Shown: piece after piece, positions 46,799 to 56,369 of the stretch
How the letters are laid out: every line of letters starts with the position of its first letter
Position numbering within the stretch: the stretch's first letter is position 1
NCBI RefSeq assembly: GCF_004134905.2
Contig: NZ_SDPQ02000001.1
Coordinates: forward strand, 1,178,001 to 1,242,000
Direction of reading: 5' to 3'
Length of the DNA: 64,000 nucleotides
From: Aeromicrobium ginsengisoli
GTDB lineage: Bacteria > Actinomycetota > Actinomycetes > Propionibacteriales > Nocardioidaceae
Position numbers and translations under genes: made by a program
Notes under the pieces: generated by a model
What the model saw: only the letters and a program-made list of their open reading frames with translations
The model's database searches: none
Told to the model about the DNA's origin: nothing

Positions 46799-47695
46799 CT
46801 AGTTGTCGCTTCGCGGGCTCTGCTGGCGCAGACCCGCGAAGAGGTCCGTCTCGGGGACGCTGGTCTCGACCTTGGAGTCCACGAGCTGGTAGTCCTCGGT
46901 CGGCCAGGCCTCGGCCTGGATCTCGTGCGGGATCGCGAACCAGAAGCCGTTGGGGTCGATCTGCGTCGCGTGCGCCAGCAGCGCCTGGTCGCGGACGCCG
47001 AAATAGTCCGCGCACTCGACCCGCGTCGTCAGCCGCGCCTCGTCCTCGGGCTTGCGCTCCCAGTCCTTGAACCGTTCCTCGTACGGGTTCTCGAGCCCGT
47101 GCGCCAGCATCGCCGTGGCGATCGCGTCCATGCGCTTCCAGCTCCAGCCCAGGTGGTAGTAGAGCTTGGACACCTGCCACGCCTCCCCCGCATCGGGGTA
47201 GCGCTCCGGGTCGGCCGCCGCCTCGTAGGCGTACACGCTGATCTCGTGGCACTTGATGTGGTCGGGGTGCGGGTAGCCGCCGTTCTCGTCGTACGTCGTC
47301 AGGACGTGCGGCTTGAAGGAGCGGATCAGGCGTACGAGCGGCGCCGCGGCCTCCTCGATCGGCACCAGCGCGAAGCACCCCTCGGGCAGCGGCGGCTTGG
47401 GGTCACCCTCGGGCCAGCCGGAGTCGACGAAGCCGAGCCAGTCCTGCTTGACGCCGAGGATCTCGCGGGCGCGATCCATCTCCTCGCGGCGGATCTCGGT
47501 GATCAGCGCCGGGTTGTCGACGATGCCGGGATGCTCGAAGCCGGGGTTGAGGATCGAGCCCCGCTCGCCGCCGGTGCACGTCGCGACGTGGACGTCGACG
47601 CCCTCGGCGACATACTTCGCCGTCGACGCCGCTCCCTTGCTCGACTCGTCGTCTGGGTGGGCGTGTACGTGCATGAGGCGCAGCTGGTCGACCAC
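46799..47695 (-). CDS. mca: mycothiol S-conjugate amidase
   Basis: Zinc amidase that cleaves mycothiol S-conjugates to release mercapturic acids, a detoxification route of actinobacteria. The 298 residues have the LmbE-family zinc motif HAHPDDESSKGAA near residue 11 with the third ligand in YPHPDHIKCHEIS, and THVECADYF-like C-terminal features (RVECADYFGVRDQALLAHATQIDP) that distinguish Mca from MshB. The GTG at 47695 has GAAGGAG 5 bases upstream. The neighbourhood mca-DUF4307-greA is conserved in actinobacteria. Confidence 0.93.
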   Translation of the reverse strand: MVDQLRLMHVHAHPDDESSKGAASTAKYVAEGVDVHVATCTGGERGSILNPGFEHPGIVDNPALITEIRREEMDRAREILGVKQDWLGFVDSGWPEGDPKPPLPEGCFALVPIEEAAAPLVRLIRSFKPHVLTTYDENGGYPHPDHIKCHEISVYAYEAAADPERYPDAGEAWQVSKLYYHLGWSWKRMDAIATAMLAHGLENPYEERFKDWERKPEDEARLTTRVECADYFGVRDQALLAHATQIDPNGFWFAIPHEIQAEAWPTEDYQLVDSKVETSVPETDLFAGLRQQSPRSDN

Positions 47696-47771
47696 GGTTC
47701 TCCTTCGAAGGCTCGAGCAAAATCCTCGCACTGTCTCCAACATCGCGCGCAGCCTGGGTTGTTCCATCCGC

Positions 47772-47777
47772 CATACT
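47772..47777 (+). promoter_or_regulatory. possible -10 element of the SDR gene
   Basis: CATACT 6 bases before the ATG at 47784. It supports that start against a much longer frame reading antisense to mca. Confidence 0.3.
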
Positions 47778-47783
47778 CACGGA

Positions 47784-48629
47784 ATGAGAACCCCCGATGC
47801 CGTGATCGTGACCGGCGCCTCGACCGGGATCGGTGAGGCCATGGTCGAAAACTTCGCCGCCAACGGCGTCCGCGTGTTCGCCGCGGTGCGCGACCTGTCC
47901 ACGGTCGACGCGCACCCGCTCGTGACGCCCGTACGTCTCGACATCACGTCGGCGCAAGAAGCGCTCGACGCGGCCGAGGTCGTCGGTGAGGCGCTGGGGC
48001 CCGACACGCGGTTGCGCGGCATCGTCAACAACGCGGGCATCGCCGTCGGCGGTCCACTGGAGTTCCTCGACCTCGACGACCTGCGCCGTCAGCTCGAGGT
48101 CAACGTCATCGGCCAGCTCGCCGTGACCCAGGCGTTCCTGCCACTGCTGCGCCAGCACGGCAAGGGTCGCATCGTGTTCACCAGCTCGGTCGCCGGACGT
48201 ATGGCCGCGCCGTTCATCGGCCCGTACGCGGCCTCGAAGCACGCCCTCAACGGCATGGCCGAGTCGATGCGCCGCGAGCTCAAGCCGTGGGGCATCGGCG
48301 TCTCGGTGCTCGCCCCGGCGACGGTGTCGACCCCGATCTGGGACAAGGCCGGTGTCGACGTCGATGCAGCCGAGGCCACGTTGCCGGCGCAGGCGCTCGA
48401 GCTCTACGGCGATGCGCTCACGGCGATGCGGACGATCTCCAAGGATGCGCGCCACGGCGGCATCCCCGCCTCGAAGGTCGCCGAGGCGGCTCACCACGCG
48501 GTCTTCGCCCGGCGCGCCAAGGCGGAGTATCTCGTCGGCACCGAGGCCAAGATGATCGCCGCGGCATCGAGCCTGCTGCCGTTCCGGACGTTCGACAAGG
48601 CCGTACGGAAGCAGATCCTCGGCTCCTGA
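47784..48629 (+). CDS. SDR family oxidoreductase
   Basis: Classical short-chain dehydrogenase, 281 residues. The cofactor motif TGASTGIGEAM is near residue 11, NNAGIAVGG near 79, and the catalytic SSVAG and YAASKHALNG give the Ser-Tyr-Lys triad near residues 133-151. An arginine after the second strand (VRDLS) suggests NADP(H). The substrate is unknown. Inserted between mca and DUF4307 in this genome. Confidence 0.92.
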   Translation: MRTPDAVIVTGASTGIGEAMVENFAANGVRVFAAVRDLSTVDAHPLVTPVRLDITSAQEALDAAEVVGEALGPDTRLRGIVNNAGIAVGGPLEFLDLDDLRRQLEVNVIGQLAVTQAFLPLLRQHGKGRIVFTSSVAGRMAAPFIGPYAASKHALNGMAESMRRELKPWGIGVSVLAPATVSTPIWDKAGVDVDAAEATLPAQALELYGDALTAMRTISKDARHGGIPASKVAEAAHHAVFARRAKAEYLVGTEAKMIAAASSLLPFRTFDKAVRKQILGS

Positions 48630-48633
48630 GACA

Positions 48634-49020
48634 ATGGCAGGCGTGACCGACCTCAGCTCGCGCTATGGCACCCGAACCCGACCCCGCTGGTTCTGGCCTG
48701 CCATCGCGGCGATCGGCATCGCGATCGGCATCTCGTTCGCCGCGTGGGTCGGCTTCCAGGACGAGCCGGTCAAGGGCCGTCTGTGGGGCTACGACGTCAA
48801 GAGCGACCACCTCGTCACGCTCAAGGTCGACGTCATCCGGCCCGATCCCCTCGCCGTACGCTGCACCGTCTACGCGCAGGCCGCCGACCACTCGATCGTC
48901 GGCGAGAAGACCGTCGACGTCTCTGCGGGCACGGCCGAAAAGACCCGCGTCACGATCGATGTGCAGACCGAGCGACGAGCTGTCACCGGTGTGCTGAAGA
49001 CGTGTGAACCTCGTAGTTGA
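48634..49020 (+). CDS. DUF4307 family membrane-anchored protein
   Basis: 128-residue actinobacterial protein with an N-terminal RYGTRTRPRWFWP basic stretch, one membrane helix (AIAAIGIAIGISFAAWVGF) and an extracytoplasmic beta-rich domain with LKVDVIRPDPLAVRCTVYAQA. DUF4307 genes usually sit between mca and greA, as here. Function unknown. The ATG is 4 bases after the SDR stop. Confidence 0.88.
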   Translation: MAGVTDLSSRYGTRTRPRWFWPAIAAIGIAIGISFAAWVGFQDEPVKGRLWGYDVKSDHLVTLKVDVIRPDPLAVRCTVYAQAADHSIVGEKTVDVSAGTAEKTRVTIDVQTERRAVTGVLKTCEPRS

Positions 49021-49038
49021 GTGCTAACGTTGGAAGTT

Positions 49039-49062
49039 CACCCCGGGCGTACGCCTGGGGTG
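49039..49062 (+). promoter_or_regulatory. near-perfect palindrome in the greA leader
   Basis: CACCCCGGGCG, a TACG-type centre and CCTGGGGTG form a 24-base palindrome with one mismatched pair, 22 bases before the greA ATG and just ahead of AAAGGAG. It could be an operator or a leader hairpin. Upstream TGCTAACGT may be an extended -10. Confidence 0.4.
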
Positions 49063-49084
49063 CAGCACGTAAAGGAGCGCTCAC

Positions 49085-49588
49085 ATGACTCAGCCCACAG
49101 AGACCGACACCATCTGGGTGACCCAGGAGGCGTACGCGCGTCTGCAGCAGGAGCTTGAGCACCTCAAGGGCGACGTACGCGCCGACATCACGGCCAAGAT
49201 CGCCGCTGCGCGCGACGAGGGCGACCTCAAGGAGAACGGCGGCTACCACGCCGCCCGCGAGGAGCAGGGCAAGACCGAGGCCCGCATCCGCCAGCTCGAG
49301 GACATGCTGCGGCGTGCCGAGGTCGGCGACAAGCCTGCCGACGACGGCCTGGTCGAGGCCGGCATGATCGTCACGATCCGCTTCAAGGGCGACACCGACA
49401 CCGAGCAGTTCCTGCTCGGCTCGCGCGAGCTGCTCAGCATGGACTCCAGCGTCGACATCGACGTCTACTCGCCGACCTCGCCGCTCGGCGTCGCGATCCT
49501 CGGCAAGAAGCAGGGCGACGAGGCGACCTACGAGGCGCCCAACGGCAAGAACATCACCGTCGAGGTCGTCGACGCCAAGCCGTTCTGA
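49085..49588 (+). CDS. greA: transcription elongation factor GreA
   Basis: Rescues backtracked RNA polymerase by stimulating transcript cleavage. The 167 residues show the N-terminal coiled coil with the acidic tip (AAARDEGDLKENGGYHAAREEQG, Asp-Glu pattern conserved) and the C-terminal FKBP-like domain ending PNGKNITVEVVDAKPF. AAAGGAG ribosome binding site 7 bases upstream. A hairpin repeat follows the stop. Confidence 0.96.
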   Translation: MTQPTETDTIWVTQEAYARLQQELEHLKGDVRADITAKIAAARDEGDLKENGGYHAAREEQGKTEARIRQLEDMLRRAEVGDKPADDGLVEAGMIVTIRFKGDTDTEQFLLGSRELLSMDSSVDIDVYSPTSPLGVAILGKKQGDEATYEAPNGKNITVEVVDAKPF

Positions 49589-49590
49589 CC

Positions 49591-49692
49591 CTCACCCTGG
49601 GGTGAGCGGTGACGTGGCGTCCAGCTCGACACGCAAGCTGGACGCCAGCTCACCGCTACGCAGGTGCGGTGGACGCCAGCTCACCGCTCACC
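49591..49692. repeat. palindromic repeat, copy 1 (greA/HD-gene gap), with two right arms
   Basis: The left arm GGTGAGCGGTGA and TGGCGTCCAGCT (49601-49626) can pair with AGCTGGACGCCAGCTCACCGCT (49636-49657) or with TGGACGCCAGCTCACCGCTC ending at 49692. The second right arm also pairs with the GGTGAGC extension. A small CTCACC/GGTGAG hairpin precedes it. The core GCGGTGA...TGGCGTCCA recurs at 57024-57074. It covers the stop codon of the HD gene. Confidence 0.8.
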
Positions 49693-50302
49693 AGCCGAGG
49701 TCACGGGCGGCGACCTCCATGCCGGTGATCCCATGCACCTCGCGCTCGTGGATCACGACGCCGGCCATGCCGAAGCGGGGCGCCGCCGCCGGGTCCTTGA
49801 CCCGTTCGATGATGTTGTCGACCAGGACGGTCTCGAGGTTGAGCCGCGGCCACTCGGCGTGGACGGCGTCCTGGAGCTCGCGCTGCGGCTCCTCGGCCCG
49901 ACCGAAGTCGGCGACGATCCCGACGCGCACGACCCTCGGCAAGGCGCCGCGTCGTTCGGCCAGCCCGCCTGACGTGTGCAATGCGATCGCGTCCCACACC
50001 TGCTCGATGTCGCTCTCGCCCACCCCGAGACCGAGCAAGGTCTCGGCGGCGATGTCGGCGCCCTCGATCTCGAACCGTTCCCGCCCCGGGGCCAGGGCGC
50101 TCGCACCCAGCTCGTGCAGGAGCGTCGCCGCGAAGATGAGGATCTCCGGGGCCTGATCCAGCAGGCCTGCGGACTCGGCGTACGAGCGGGCATGCCAATA
50201 ACTGCGCATGCTGTGGTTGAACAGCGACGCGTCCTGGTTGTCTCGCGACGTCGCGAGGATCGCGGCGGCGATCGGGGAGGACGGCAGGTCGAACGTACGC
50301 AC
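49688..50302 (-). CDS. HD-domain protein (cyanamide hydratase-like)
   Basis: 204-residue protein of the HD superfamily close to cyanamide hydratase-like proteins. It has LFNHSMRSYWHARSYAESAG near residue 35, the expected His-Asp replaced by His-Glu in TLLHELGASALA near residue 65, and WDAIALHTSGGL with a further metal-binding histidine. The GTG at 50302 has an AAGGTG stretch upstream; a GTG at 50311 is the alternative. Substrate unknown. The stop codon lies inside the palindromic repeat shared with the greA side. Confidence 0.75.
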   Translation of the reverse strand: MRTFDLPSSPIAAAILATSRDNQDASLFNHSMRSYWHARSYAESAGLLDQAPEILIFAATLLHELGASALAPGRERFEIEGADIAAETLLGLGVGESDIEQVWDAIALHTSGGLAERRGALPRVVRVGIVADFGRAEEPQRELQDAVHAEWPRLNLETVLVDNIIERVKDPAAAPRFGMAGVVIHEREVHGITGMEVAARDLGW

Positions 50303-50333
50303 TGGGGTCACCTTTCGGACGTGGCAGCGAGGG

Positions 50334-51524
<1,191 letters not shown>

Positions 51525-51530
51525 CTCACC

Positions 51531-51536
51531 AACGTA
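51531..51536 (-). promoter_or_regulatory. candidate -10 element of ilvA
   Basis: TACGTT on the minus strand, 6 bases before the GTG start. Confidence 0.4.
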
Positions 51537-51557
51537 GTCGCTGCGGCTGAGCGACGG

Positions 51558-51563
51558 TACGTT
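51558..51563 (+). promoter_or_regulatory. candidate -10 element of the deaminase gene
   Basis: TACGTT 7 bases before the ATG at 51571; it is the same hexamer as that of the divergent ilvA. Confidence 0.4.
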
Positions 51564-51570
51564 CGGATGC

Positions 51571-52053
51571 ATGGTGAGCGATGACGACCTGAAGCACCTG
51601 CGCCGCTGCCTCGAGCTGGCCGCCGAGGCCATCGAGGCGGGGGACGAACCGTTCGGCTCGGTCCTCGTGGGCCGTGACGGCGAGGTGCTCGCCGAGGACC
51701 GCAACCGGGAGACGTCCGAGCACGACCAGACCGGTCATCCCGAGTTCGCCCTCGCGCGCTGGGCGGCCGGCCACCTCGACCCCGAGCAGCGGGCGGCAGC
51801 GACGGTCTACACGTCCGGCGAGCACTGCCCCATGTGCTCGGCGGCACACGGTTGGGTCGGGCTCGGCCGGATCGTCTTCGCCAGCTCCTCGGCTCAGACG
51901 AGCGCGTGGCTCAGTGATCTCGGCGTCGGCCCGTCCCCCGTGCGCGCCATCCCGATCCAGGACGTCGCGCCCGGCGTCGTCGTCGAGGGCCCGGTTGCCG
52001 GCCTCGACGAGGAGGTCCACGAGCTGCACCGCCGCTACCGTCTCACCACCTGA
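51571..52053 (+). CDS. nucleoside/cytosine deaminase family protein
   Basis: Zinc-dependent deaminase of the cytidine deaminase-like fold, 160 residues. The zinc ligands and the proton shuttle are visible as HPEFALARWA (His-Pro-Glu near residue 56) and GEHCPMCSAAHG (Cys-x-x-Cys near residue 89), preceded by the substrate loop EPFGSVLVGRDG. Likely a guanine- or nucleoside-type deaminase; the exact base is undetermined. Confidence 0.88.
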   Translation: MVSDDDLKHLRRCLELAAEAIEAGDEPFGSVLVGRDGEVLAEDRNRETSEHDQTGHPEFALARWAAGHLDPEQRAAATVYTSGEHCPMCSAAHGWVGLGRIVFASSSAQTSAWLSDLGVGPSPVRAIPIQDVAPGVVVEGPVAGLDEEVHELHRRYRLTT

Positions 52054-52062
52054 TCGCGGAAT

Positions 52063-52094
52063 TTGGTTGCATGTCACAACCTGTTATATGGTTG
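52063..52094 (+). promoter_or_regulatory. MarR promoter and operator
   Basis: TTGGTT and TATATG, 16 bases apart, make a candidate promoter. GGTTG (52065-52069) and CAACC (52077-52081) form an inverted repeat in the spacer, and a further GGTTG lies at 52090-52094. Half-sites covering the core promoter suggest autorepression. Confidence 0.5.
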
Positions 52095-52098
52095 CGCC

Positions 52099-52542
52099 AT
52101 GCAAACACAGCCCTCTGACGCCGCCACCACGGCCGAGGACGCCTTCATGCAGCTCATGCTGGCGATGGGCCGTCGATTCCGCTCGCGCATCGACGGCGAC
52201 ACGGTCGACCCGTCGCAGGCCTCATTGCTCTACGCGTTGAAGTGCCACGGCTCGATGCGCCTCGGCGACCTCGCCGAGGTCATGCAGCTCGACGCGTCGA
52301 CCGTCAGCCGGCACGTCCAGCAGCTCGGCGATCGCGGGTTCATCGAGCGCGAGCCGGATCCCGTTGACGGCCGCGCCCGCATCATCGCCCTGTCCCCCGC
52401 CGGCGCCGCGAGTCTCAAGAAGTCGTTCGACCAGCGCCGCGCCTTCCTCACCGCAGCGCTCGCCGACTGGGACGACGCCGACCGCGAACGCCTGCGCCAC
52501 GACCTCACCCGACTCACCGCCTCACTCGGAGCCACTTCATGA
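52099..52542 (+). CDS. MarR family transcriptional regulator
   Basis: 147-residue winged-helix regulator. The DNA-binding part reads SMRLGDLAEVMQLDASTVSRHVQQLGDRGFIER near residues 50-83, followed by the wing DPVDGRARIIALSPAG. It probably represses itself and the exporter gene, whose start overlaps its stop as ATGA. An effector such as a drug would release it. The ATG at 52099 lies just after the operator half-sites. Confidence 0.93.
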   Translation: MQTQPSDAATTAEDAFMQLMLAMGRRFRSRIDGDTVDPSQASLLYALKCHGSMRLGDLAEVMQLDASTVSRHVQQLGDRGFIEREPDPVDGRARIIALSPAGAASLKKSFDQRRAFLTAALADWDDADRERLRHDLTRLTASLGATS

Positions 52543-54083
52543 CAGACGCAGCACCAGCAACCGTCACACCCACCTACCTCTCGCATCGCCAGATCCTGGT
52601 GATCCTGGGCGGGTTGATGACCGGCATGTTCCTCGCCGCTCTCGACCAGAGCATCGTGGGCACGGCACTCCCCCGCATCACCTCGGACCTCAACGGTCTC
52701 GACAAGCTGAGCTGGGTCGTCACGGCGTACCTGCTCGCCTCGACCTCCTCGACTCCGCTGTGGGGCAAGATCTCCGACCTGTACGGTCGCCGGCTGATCT
52801 TCCAGATCGCGATCGTGACGTTCGTGGTCGGCTCCCTGCTGTGCGGGTTCTCCCGCAACATCGAGGAGCTCATCGGGTTCCGCGCGCTCCAGGGCATCGG
52901 CGGCGGCGGACTGATGGCGCTGGCGTTCGCGACGATCGGCGACGTCATCCCGCCGCGCGAGCGTGGCCGTTACATGGGCTACATGGGCGCCGTGTTCGGC
53001 ACCGCGAGCGTCGCGGGTCCGTTGCTCGGCGGCTGGCTCGCGGACGGGCCGGGCTGGGAGTGGATCTTCTGGCTCAACGTGCCGATCGGCATCGTCGCGC
53101 TCGTCGTCACGTCGTACGCCCTCAAGCTCCCGCACACCCGTCGTGAGCACGTCATCGACTGGCTGGGTGCCGCGGTCCTCGTCAGCGGCGTCTCCTCAAT
53201 GCTCCTGTACGTCTCGTGGGCCGGCCCCGATCACGGCTGGGGGTCGACCCTCGGGCTCGGCCTGCTCGCCGGTGCGATCGTGCTGACGGCACTCTTCATC
53301 CTGGTCGAGCTGCGGGCCACCGAGCCGATCATCCCGATGGAGCTGTTCCGCGGCTCGATCTTCCGCACGACCAACGCGATGTCGGTCGTCATGGGCATGT
53401 CGATGTTCGGCGCGATCATCTTCGTGCCGCTCTACCTGCAGATCGTCATGGGCATGTCACCGACGAAGTCCGGTCTCGGCATGCTGCCGATGGTCACCGG
53501 CCTGTTCTGCACCTCGATCCCGTCAGGCAACTGGGTGACCCGCACGGGCCGCTACCGTCCCCTGCCGATCGCCAGCACCGTCGTGGTCTTCGTGGCTCTG
53601 CTGGTGCTGTCGACCGCAGACGCCGACAGCCCCTACTGGCGCATCGGTCTCGGCATGTTCATCCTCGGCGCGGGTCTCGGCCTGACGATGCAGCTGCTGA
53701 CCGTGATCGTGCAGAACTCGGTCGACCCCCGCCACATGGGCATCGCGACGTCGACGATCACGTTCTTCCGTACGCTCGGCGGTGCGTTCGGCGCCGCGAT
53801 CTTCGGCGCAGTGCTCAACACCCGGCTGACGCATCACCTCGCGGCGACCGTCGGCGGCGGTGGCGATGCGCCCAAGATCAATACCAACGACGCCTCGGCG
53901 ATCCACGCCCTGCCCCAGCCGTTGCAGGGCAAGGTCATCGAGGCGTTCGCCGACTCGCTGCACGACGTGTTCCTGGCAGCACTGCCGATCGTCACGATCG
54001 CGTTCGTGTTCGCCCTGCTGATCAAGGAGATCCCGCTGCGCACACGCGACACCCCGGTCCCCGCCGAGGCGACGGAGCTCTAG
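52539..54083 (+). CDS. DHA2 family (EmrB/QacA) drug-type MFS exporter
   Basis: Proton-driven exporter with 14 predicted membrane helices, 514 residues. Motif A-like GKISDLYGRRLIFQIA near residue 78, motif C-like GAVFGTASVAGPLLGGWL near residue 150 and the N-terminal helix LAALDQSIVGTALPRI are typical of DHA2 transporters. Coupled to MarR. Its TAG stop shares CTAG with the convergent MmcQ gene. The drug or metabolite exported is unknown. Confidence 0.94.
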   Translation: MTDAAPATVTPTYLSHRQILVILGGLMTGMFLAALDQSIVGTALPRITSDLNGLDKLSWVVTAYLLASTSSTPLWGKISDLYGRRLIFQIAIVTFVVGSLLCGFSRNIEELIGFRALQGIGGGGLMALAFATIGDVIPPRERGRYMGYMGAVFGTASVAGPLLGGWLADGPGWEWIFWLNVPIGIVALVVTSYALKLPHTRREHVIDWLGAAVLVSGVSSMLLYVSWAGPDHGWGSTLGLGLLAGAIVLTALFILVELRATEPIIPMELFRGSIFRTTNAMSVVMGMSMFGAIIFVPLYLQIVMGMSPTKSGLGMLPMVTGLFCTSIPSGNWVTRTGRYRPLPIASTVVVFVALLVLSTADADSPYWRIGLGMFILGAGLGLTMQLLTVIVQNSVDPRHMGIATSTITFFRTLGGAFGAAIFGAVLNTRLTHHLAATVGGGGDAPKINTNDASAIHALPQPLQGKVIEAFADSLHDVFLAALPIVTIAFVFALLIKEIPLRTRDTPVPAEATEL

Positions 54084-54412
54084 GGCCGGTCGCGGGCGGG
54101 GAGGTTGTCGACCACCAGGTCGTACGAGTCCTCGACGAGCTCCTCGACGAGGCCGGGCGGGAGCGCGCCGTCGACCTGCACGGTGATCCAGTGCTTCTTG
54201 TTCATGTGATAGCCGCGGGTCACCGACTCGTACGTCTCGACGAGGCCCGTGACCTCCTCGGGCTCGGCCTTGAGGGTGACGTGTGTCGGTGACTCGGCGG
54301 CGGTGATCGCGAAGACCTTGCCGCCGACCTTGAACACCGCGGTCTCCTCGCCGAACGGGAACGTCAGCGCGGCGCCGGGCAGGGCCAGGCACACCGCATG
54401 GACGTCGGTCAT
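54080..54412 (-). CDS. MmcQ/YjbR family protein
   Basis: 110-residue protein of the MmcQ/YjbR family (double-wing, CyaY-like fold). Typical parts are HAVCLALPGAALTFPFGEETAVFKVGGKVFAI at the N-terminus, LKAEPEEVTGLVE, and the late NKKHWITVQVDG stretch before VEDSYDLVV. Some members were suggested to bind DNA; the function is not settled. The ATG overlaps the AI-2E family stop. Confidence 0.9.
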   Translation of the reverse strand: MTDVHAVCLALPGAALTFPFGEETAVFKVGGKVFAITAAESPTHVTLKAEPEEVTGLVETYESVTRGYHMNKKHWITVQVDGALPPGLVEELVEDSYDLVVDNLPARDRP

Positions 54413-55521
54413 GCGAGACCTGGCAACGGCTCGGTCCCGTCGTCAGGTGGCTCGTCGTCGAACTGCTCGGCGACCGTGGCGAGGTGGCGTACGACGCCGT
54501 TGAGGCAGGCCGCGAGCGGCACCGCGATGAGTGCGCCGACGACTCCCGCGACGACGACTCCGGCGGTGATCGCGAAGATGATCGCCAGCGGGTGCACGGC
54601 GACGAGGCGCCCCATGAGGAACGGCTGCAGCACGTGCGACTCGATCTGCTGGATCGCGATGACGACCAGCAGCATGAACAGCGCGGTCCACGGGCCCTGC
54701 GCGACCAGCGCGACCAGCACCGCGACCATGCCCGACAGCAGCGCACCGATGATCGGGATGAACGCGCCGAGGAAGACCAGCACGCCGATCGCGAACGTCA
54801 GCGGCACACCGAGTGCCCACGCGCCGAACGCGATGCCCATAGCGTCGGTCAGCGCGACGATGACGGTCGCGCGTACGAACGCCGTCAGCGACGCCCAGGC
54901 CGTGTGACCCGACGAGTTGACCCGCTCACGTGCACCCCGGGGGAACAGCGCGACGACCCAGCTCCAGATGCGGCTGCCCTCGTAGAGGAAGAAGAACGTC
55001 GAGAACAGCGCGATGAAGAAGCCCGCGAACAGGTGGGTCAGCGTCGTGCCGACCTCGCCGACGCGGGTGATCAGCGACGTGTCACTGGACTGGATCGACT
55101 CCTTGGCGTTGTCGATCCACGTCTGGATCTGGTCGTCGCTGAGCTTGAGCGGCCCGGTCTTGGCCCAGTCCTGGATCTTGGAGATGCCGTCGACGACGCT
55201 CGTACGCAGATCGGTGGCCTGGGTCGCTAGCTGTTGCCCCACCACGGCGAGCATGCCGAAGAACGCGATGAGCAACGTGATGACGACGATGAACGTGGCG
55301 GCGATGCGCGGGATCCGGTGCGCCTCCAGCCAGTCGACGAGGTTGATCGTCAGCGCCGTCACGAGCACCGCGACCGCGAGCGGCACTGTGATCTCGGAGA
55401 AGTAGCGCAGGAAGAACACGCCGAGCAGCACGGCCGACGCGATCACGAGCATCCGCCAGGCCCACTGCGTGGCGATCTCGACGCCGATCGGCACCTGGTA
55501 GCGCTCCCTCACGAACCACAC
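54409..55521 (-). CDS. AI-2E family transporter/permease
   Basis: 370-residue membrane protein of the TqsA/YdiK (AI-2E) family with about eight helices and a periplasmic-facing insertion (roughly residues 90-150) rich in charged residues. The family stretch FGAWALGVPLTFAIGVLVFLGAFIPIIGALLSG is clear. Members export autoinducers, lipids or ions, or act as Na+/H+ antiporters, so the substrate is open. The GTG at 55521 is the longest start; GTG at 55512 is plausible. A -10-like TAGGCT lies at 55534-55539. Confidence 0.88.
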   Translation of the reverse strand: MWFVRERYQVPIGVEIATQWAWRMLVIASAVLLGVFFLRYFSEITVPLAVAVLVTALTINLVDWLEAHRIPRIAATFIVVITLLIAFFGMLAVVGQQLATQATDLRTSVVDGISKIQDWAKTGPLKLSDDQIQTWIDNAKESIQSSDTSLITRVGEVGTTLTHLFAGFFIALFSTFFFLYEGSRIWSWVVALFPRGARERVNSSGHTAWASLTAFVRATVIVALTDAMGIAFGAWALGVPLTFAIGVLVFLGAFIPIIGALLSGMVAVLVALVAQGPWTALFMLLVVIAIQQIESHVLQPFLMGRLVAVHPLAIIFAITAGVVVAGVVGALIAVPLAACLNGVVRHLATVAEQFDDEPPDDGTEPLPGLA

Positions 55522-55591
55522 CTCATGCGCAGGAGCCTAGTGGTGGTGTCGTCGCCGGAACCTCCCGGCGCTCCGGGGAGTTCAACTCGAC

Positions 55592-56338
55592 GTGAAGAAG
55601 GCCCTGTCCGTCGTGTCCGTGGTCGTCGCGTTGGCGGCGACGGGATGCTCGTCGCCGGATCCCGCCCCGGGGCCCACGTCCCCGTCGCCGACGCGCTCGG
55701 TGACCACACCGACACCGACGCCAAACCCGTACGCGTCGCTGTCCGACGCCGAGCTGGGGACGCGCCTCCTGTCGGCGGCGGCGAAGGGCCGGGTCACCGA
55801 GGTCGCCCAGCTGCTCGGGGCTGGCGCCGACACGGAGGTCCGCGACGCCCGTCGGCGTACCCCGCTCCTGCTCGCCGTGACGCATGACCGCGTCCGGGCC
55901 GCGCGCGCCCTCGTCACCGCCGGCGCCGACCCGGACGCGCTCGACGACCGGCACGACACCCCGTGGCTCGTCACCGGCGTCACCGGCAGCGTCGCGATGG
56001 CGAAGGTCGTCCTGACGGCCGACCCGGACCTCACGATCCGCAACCGGTTCGGCGGGCTGTCGCACATACCGGCGAGCGAGCGCGGCCACGCGGACTATGT
56101 CGCGTACGTGCTGGAGCACACCGACATCGAGGTCGACCACATCAACGACCTCGGCTGGACCGCCCTGCTCGAGGCCGTGATCCTCGGCAAGGGAACAAGA
56201 CCGTGGCAGCGCATTGTTGAGTCATTGGTCGACCACGGTGCGGACGTGTCGATCGCCGACAGCGCCGGCGTGACTCCCTTGGAGCATGCACGTCGTCACG
56301 GCTTCGTCACGATCGCTCGAATCCTCGAGCGCGCGTGA
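55592..56338 (+). CDS. ankyrin-repeat lipoprotein
   Basis: 248-residue predicted lipoprotein: signal peptide with lipobox AATGC near residue 19, a Pro/Thr/Ser-rich linker (to about residue 48) and four to five ankyrin-type repeats ([51 protein letters not shown] and [19 protein letters not shown]). It would be displayed at the cell surface and bind another protein or matrix. GTG start with GGGGAG upstream. It lies 31 bases before msrA, which may share its transcript. Confidence 0.85.
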   Translation: MKKALSVVSVVVALAATGCSSPDPAPGPTSPSPTRSVTTPTPTPNPYASLSDAELGTRLLSAAAKGRVTEVAQLLGAGADTEVRDARRRTPLLLAVTHDRVRAARALVTAGADPDALDDRHDTPWLVTGVTGSVAMAKVVLTADPDLTIRNRFGGLSHIPASERGHADYVAYVLEHTDIEVDHINDLGWTALLEAVILGKGTRPWQRIVESLVDHGADVSIADSAGVTPLEHARRHGFVTIARILERA

Positions 56339-56369
56339 ATCCGTAGACTCGAAACGAGAGGTGGAACCC

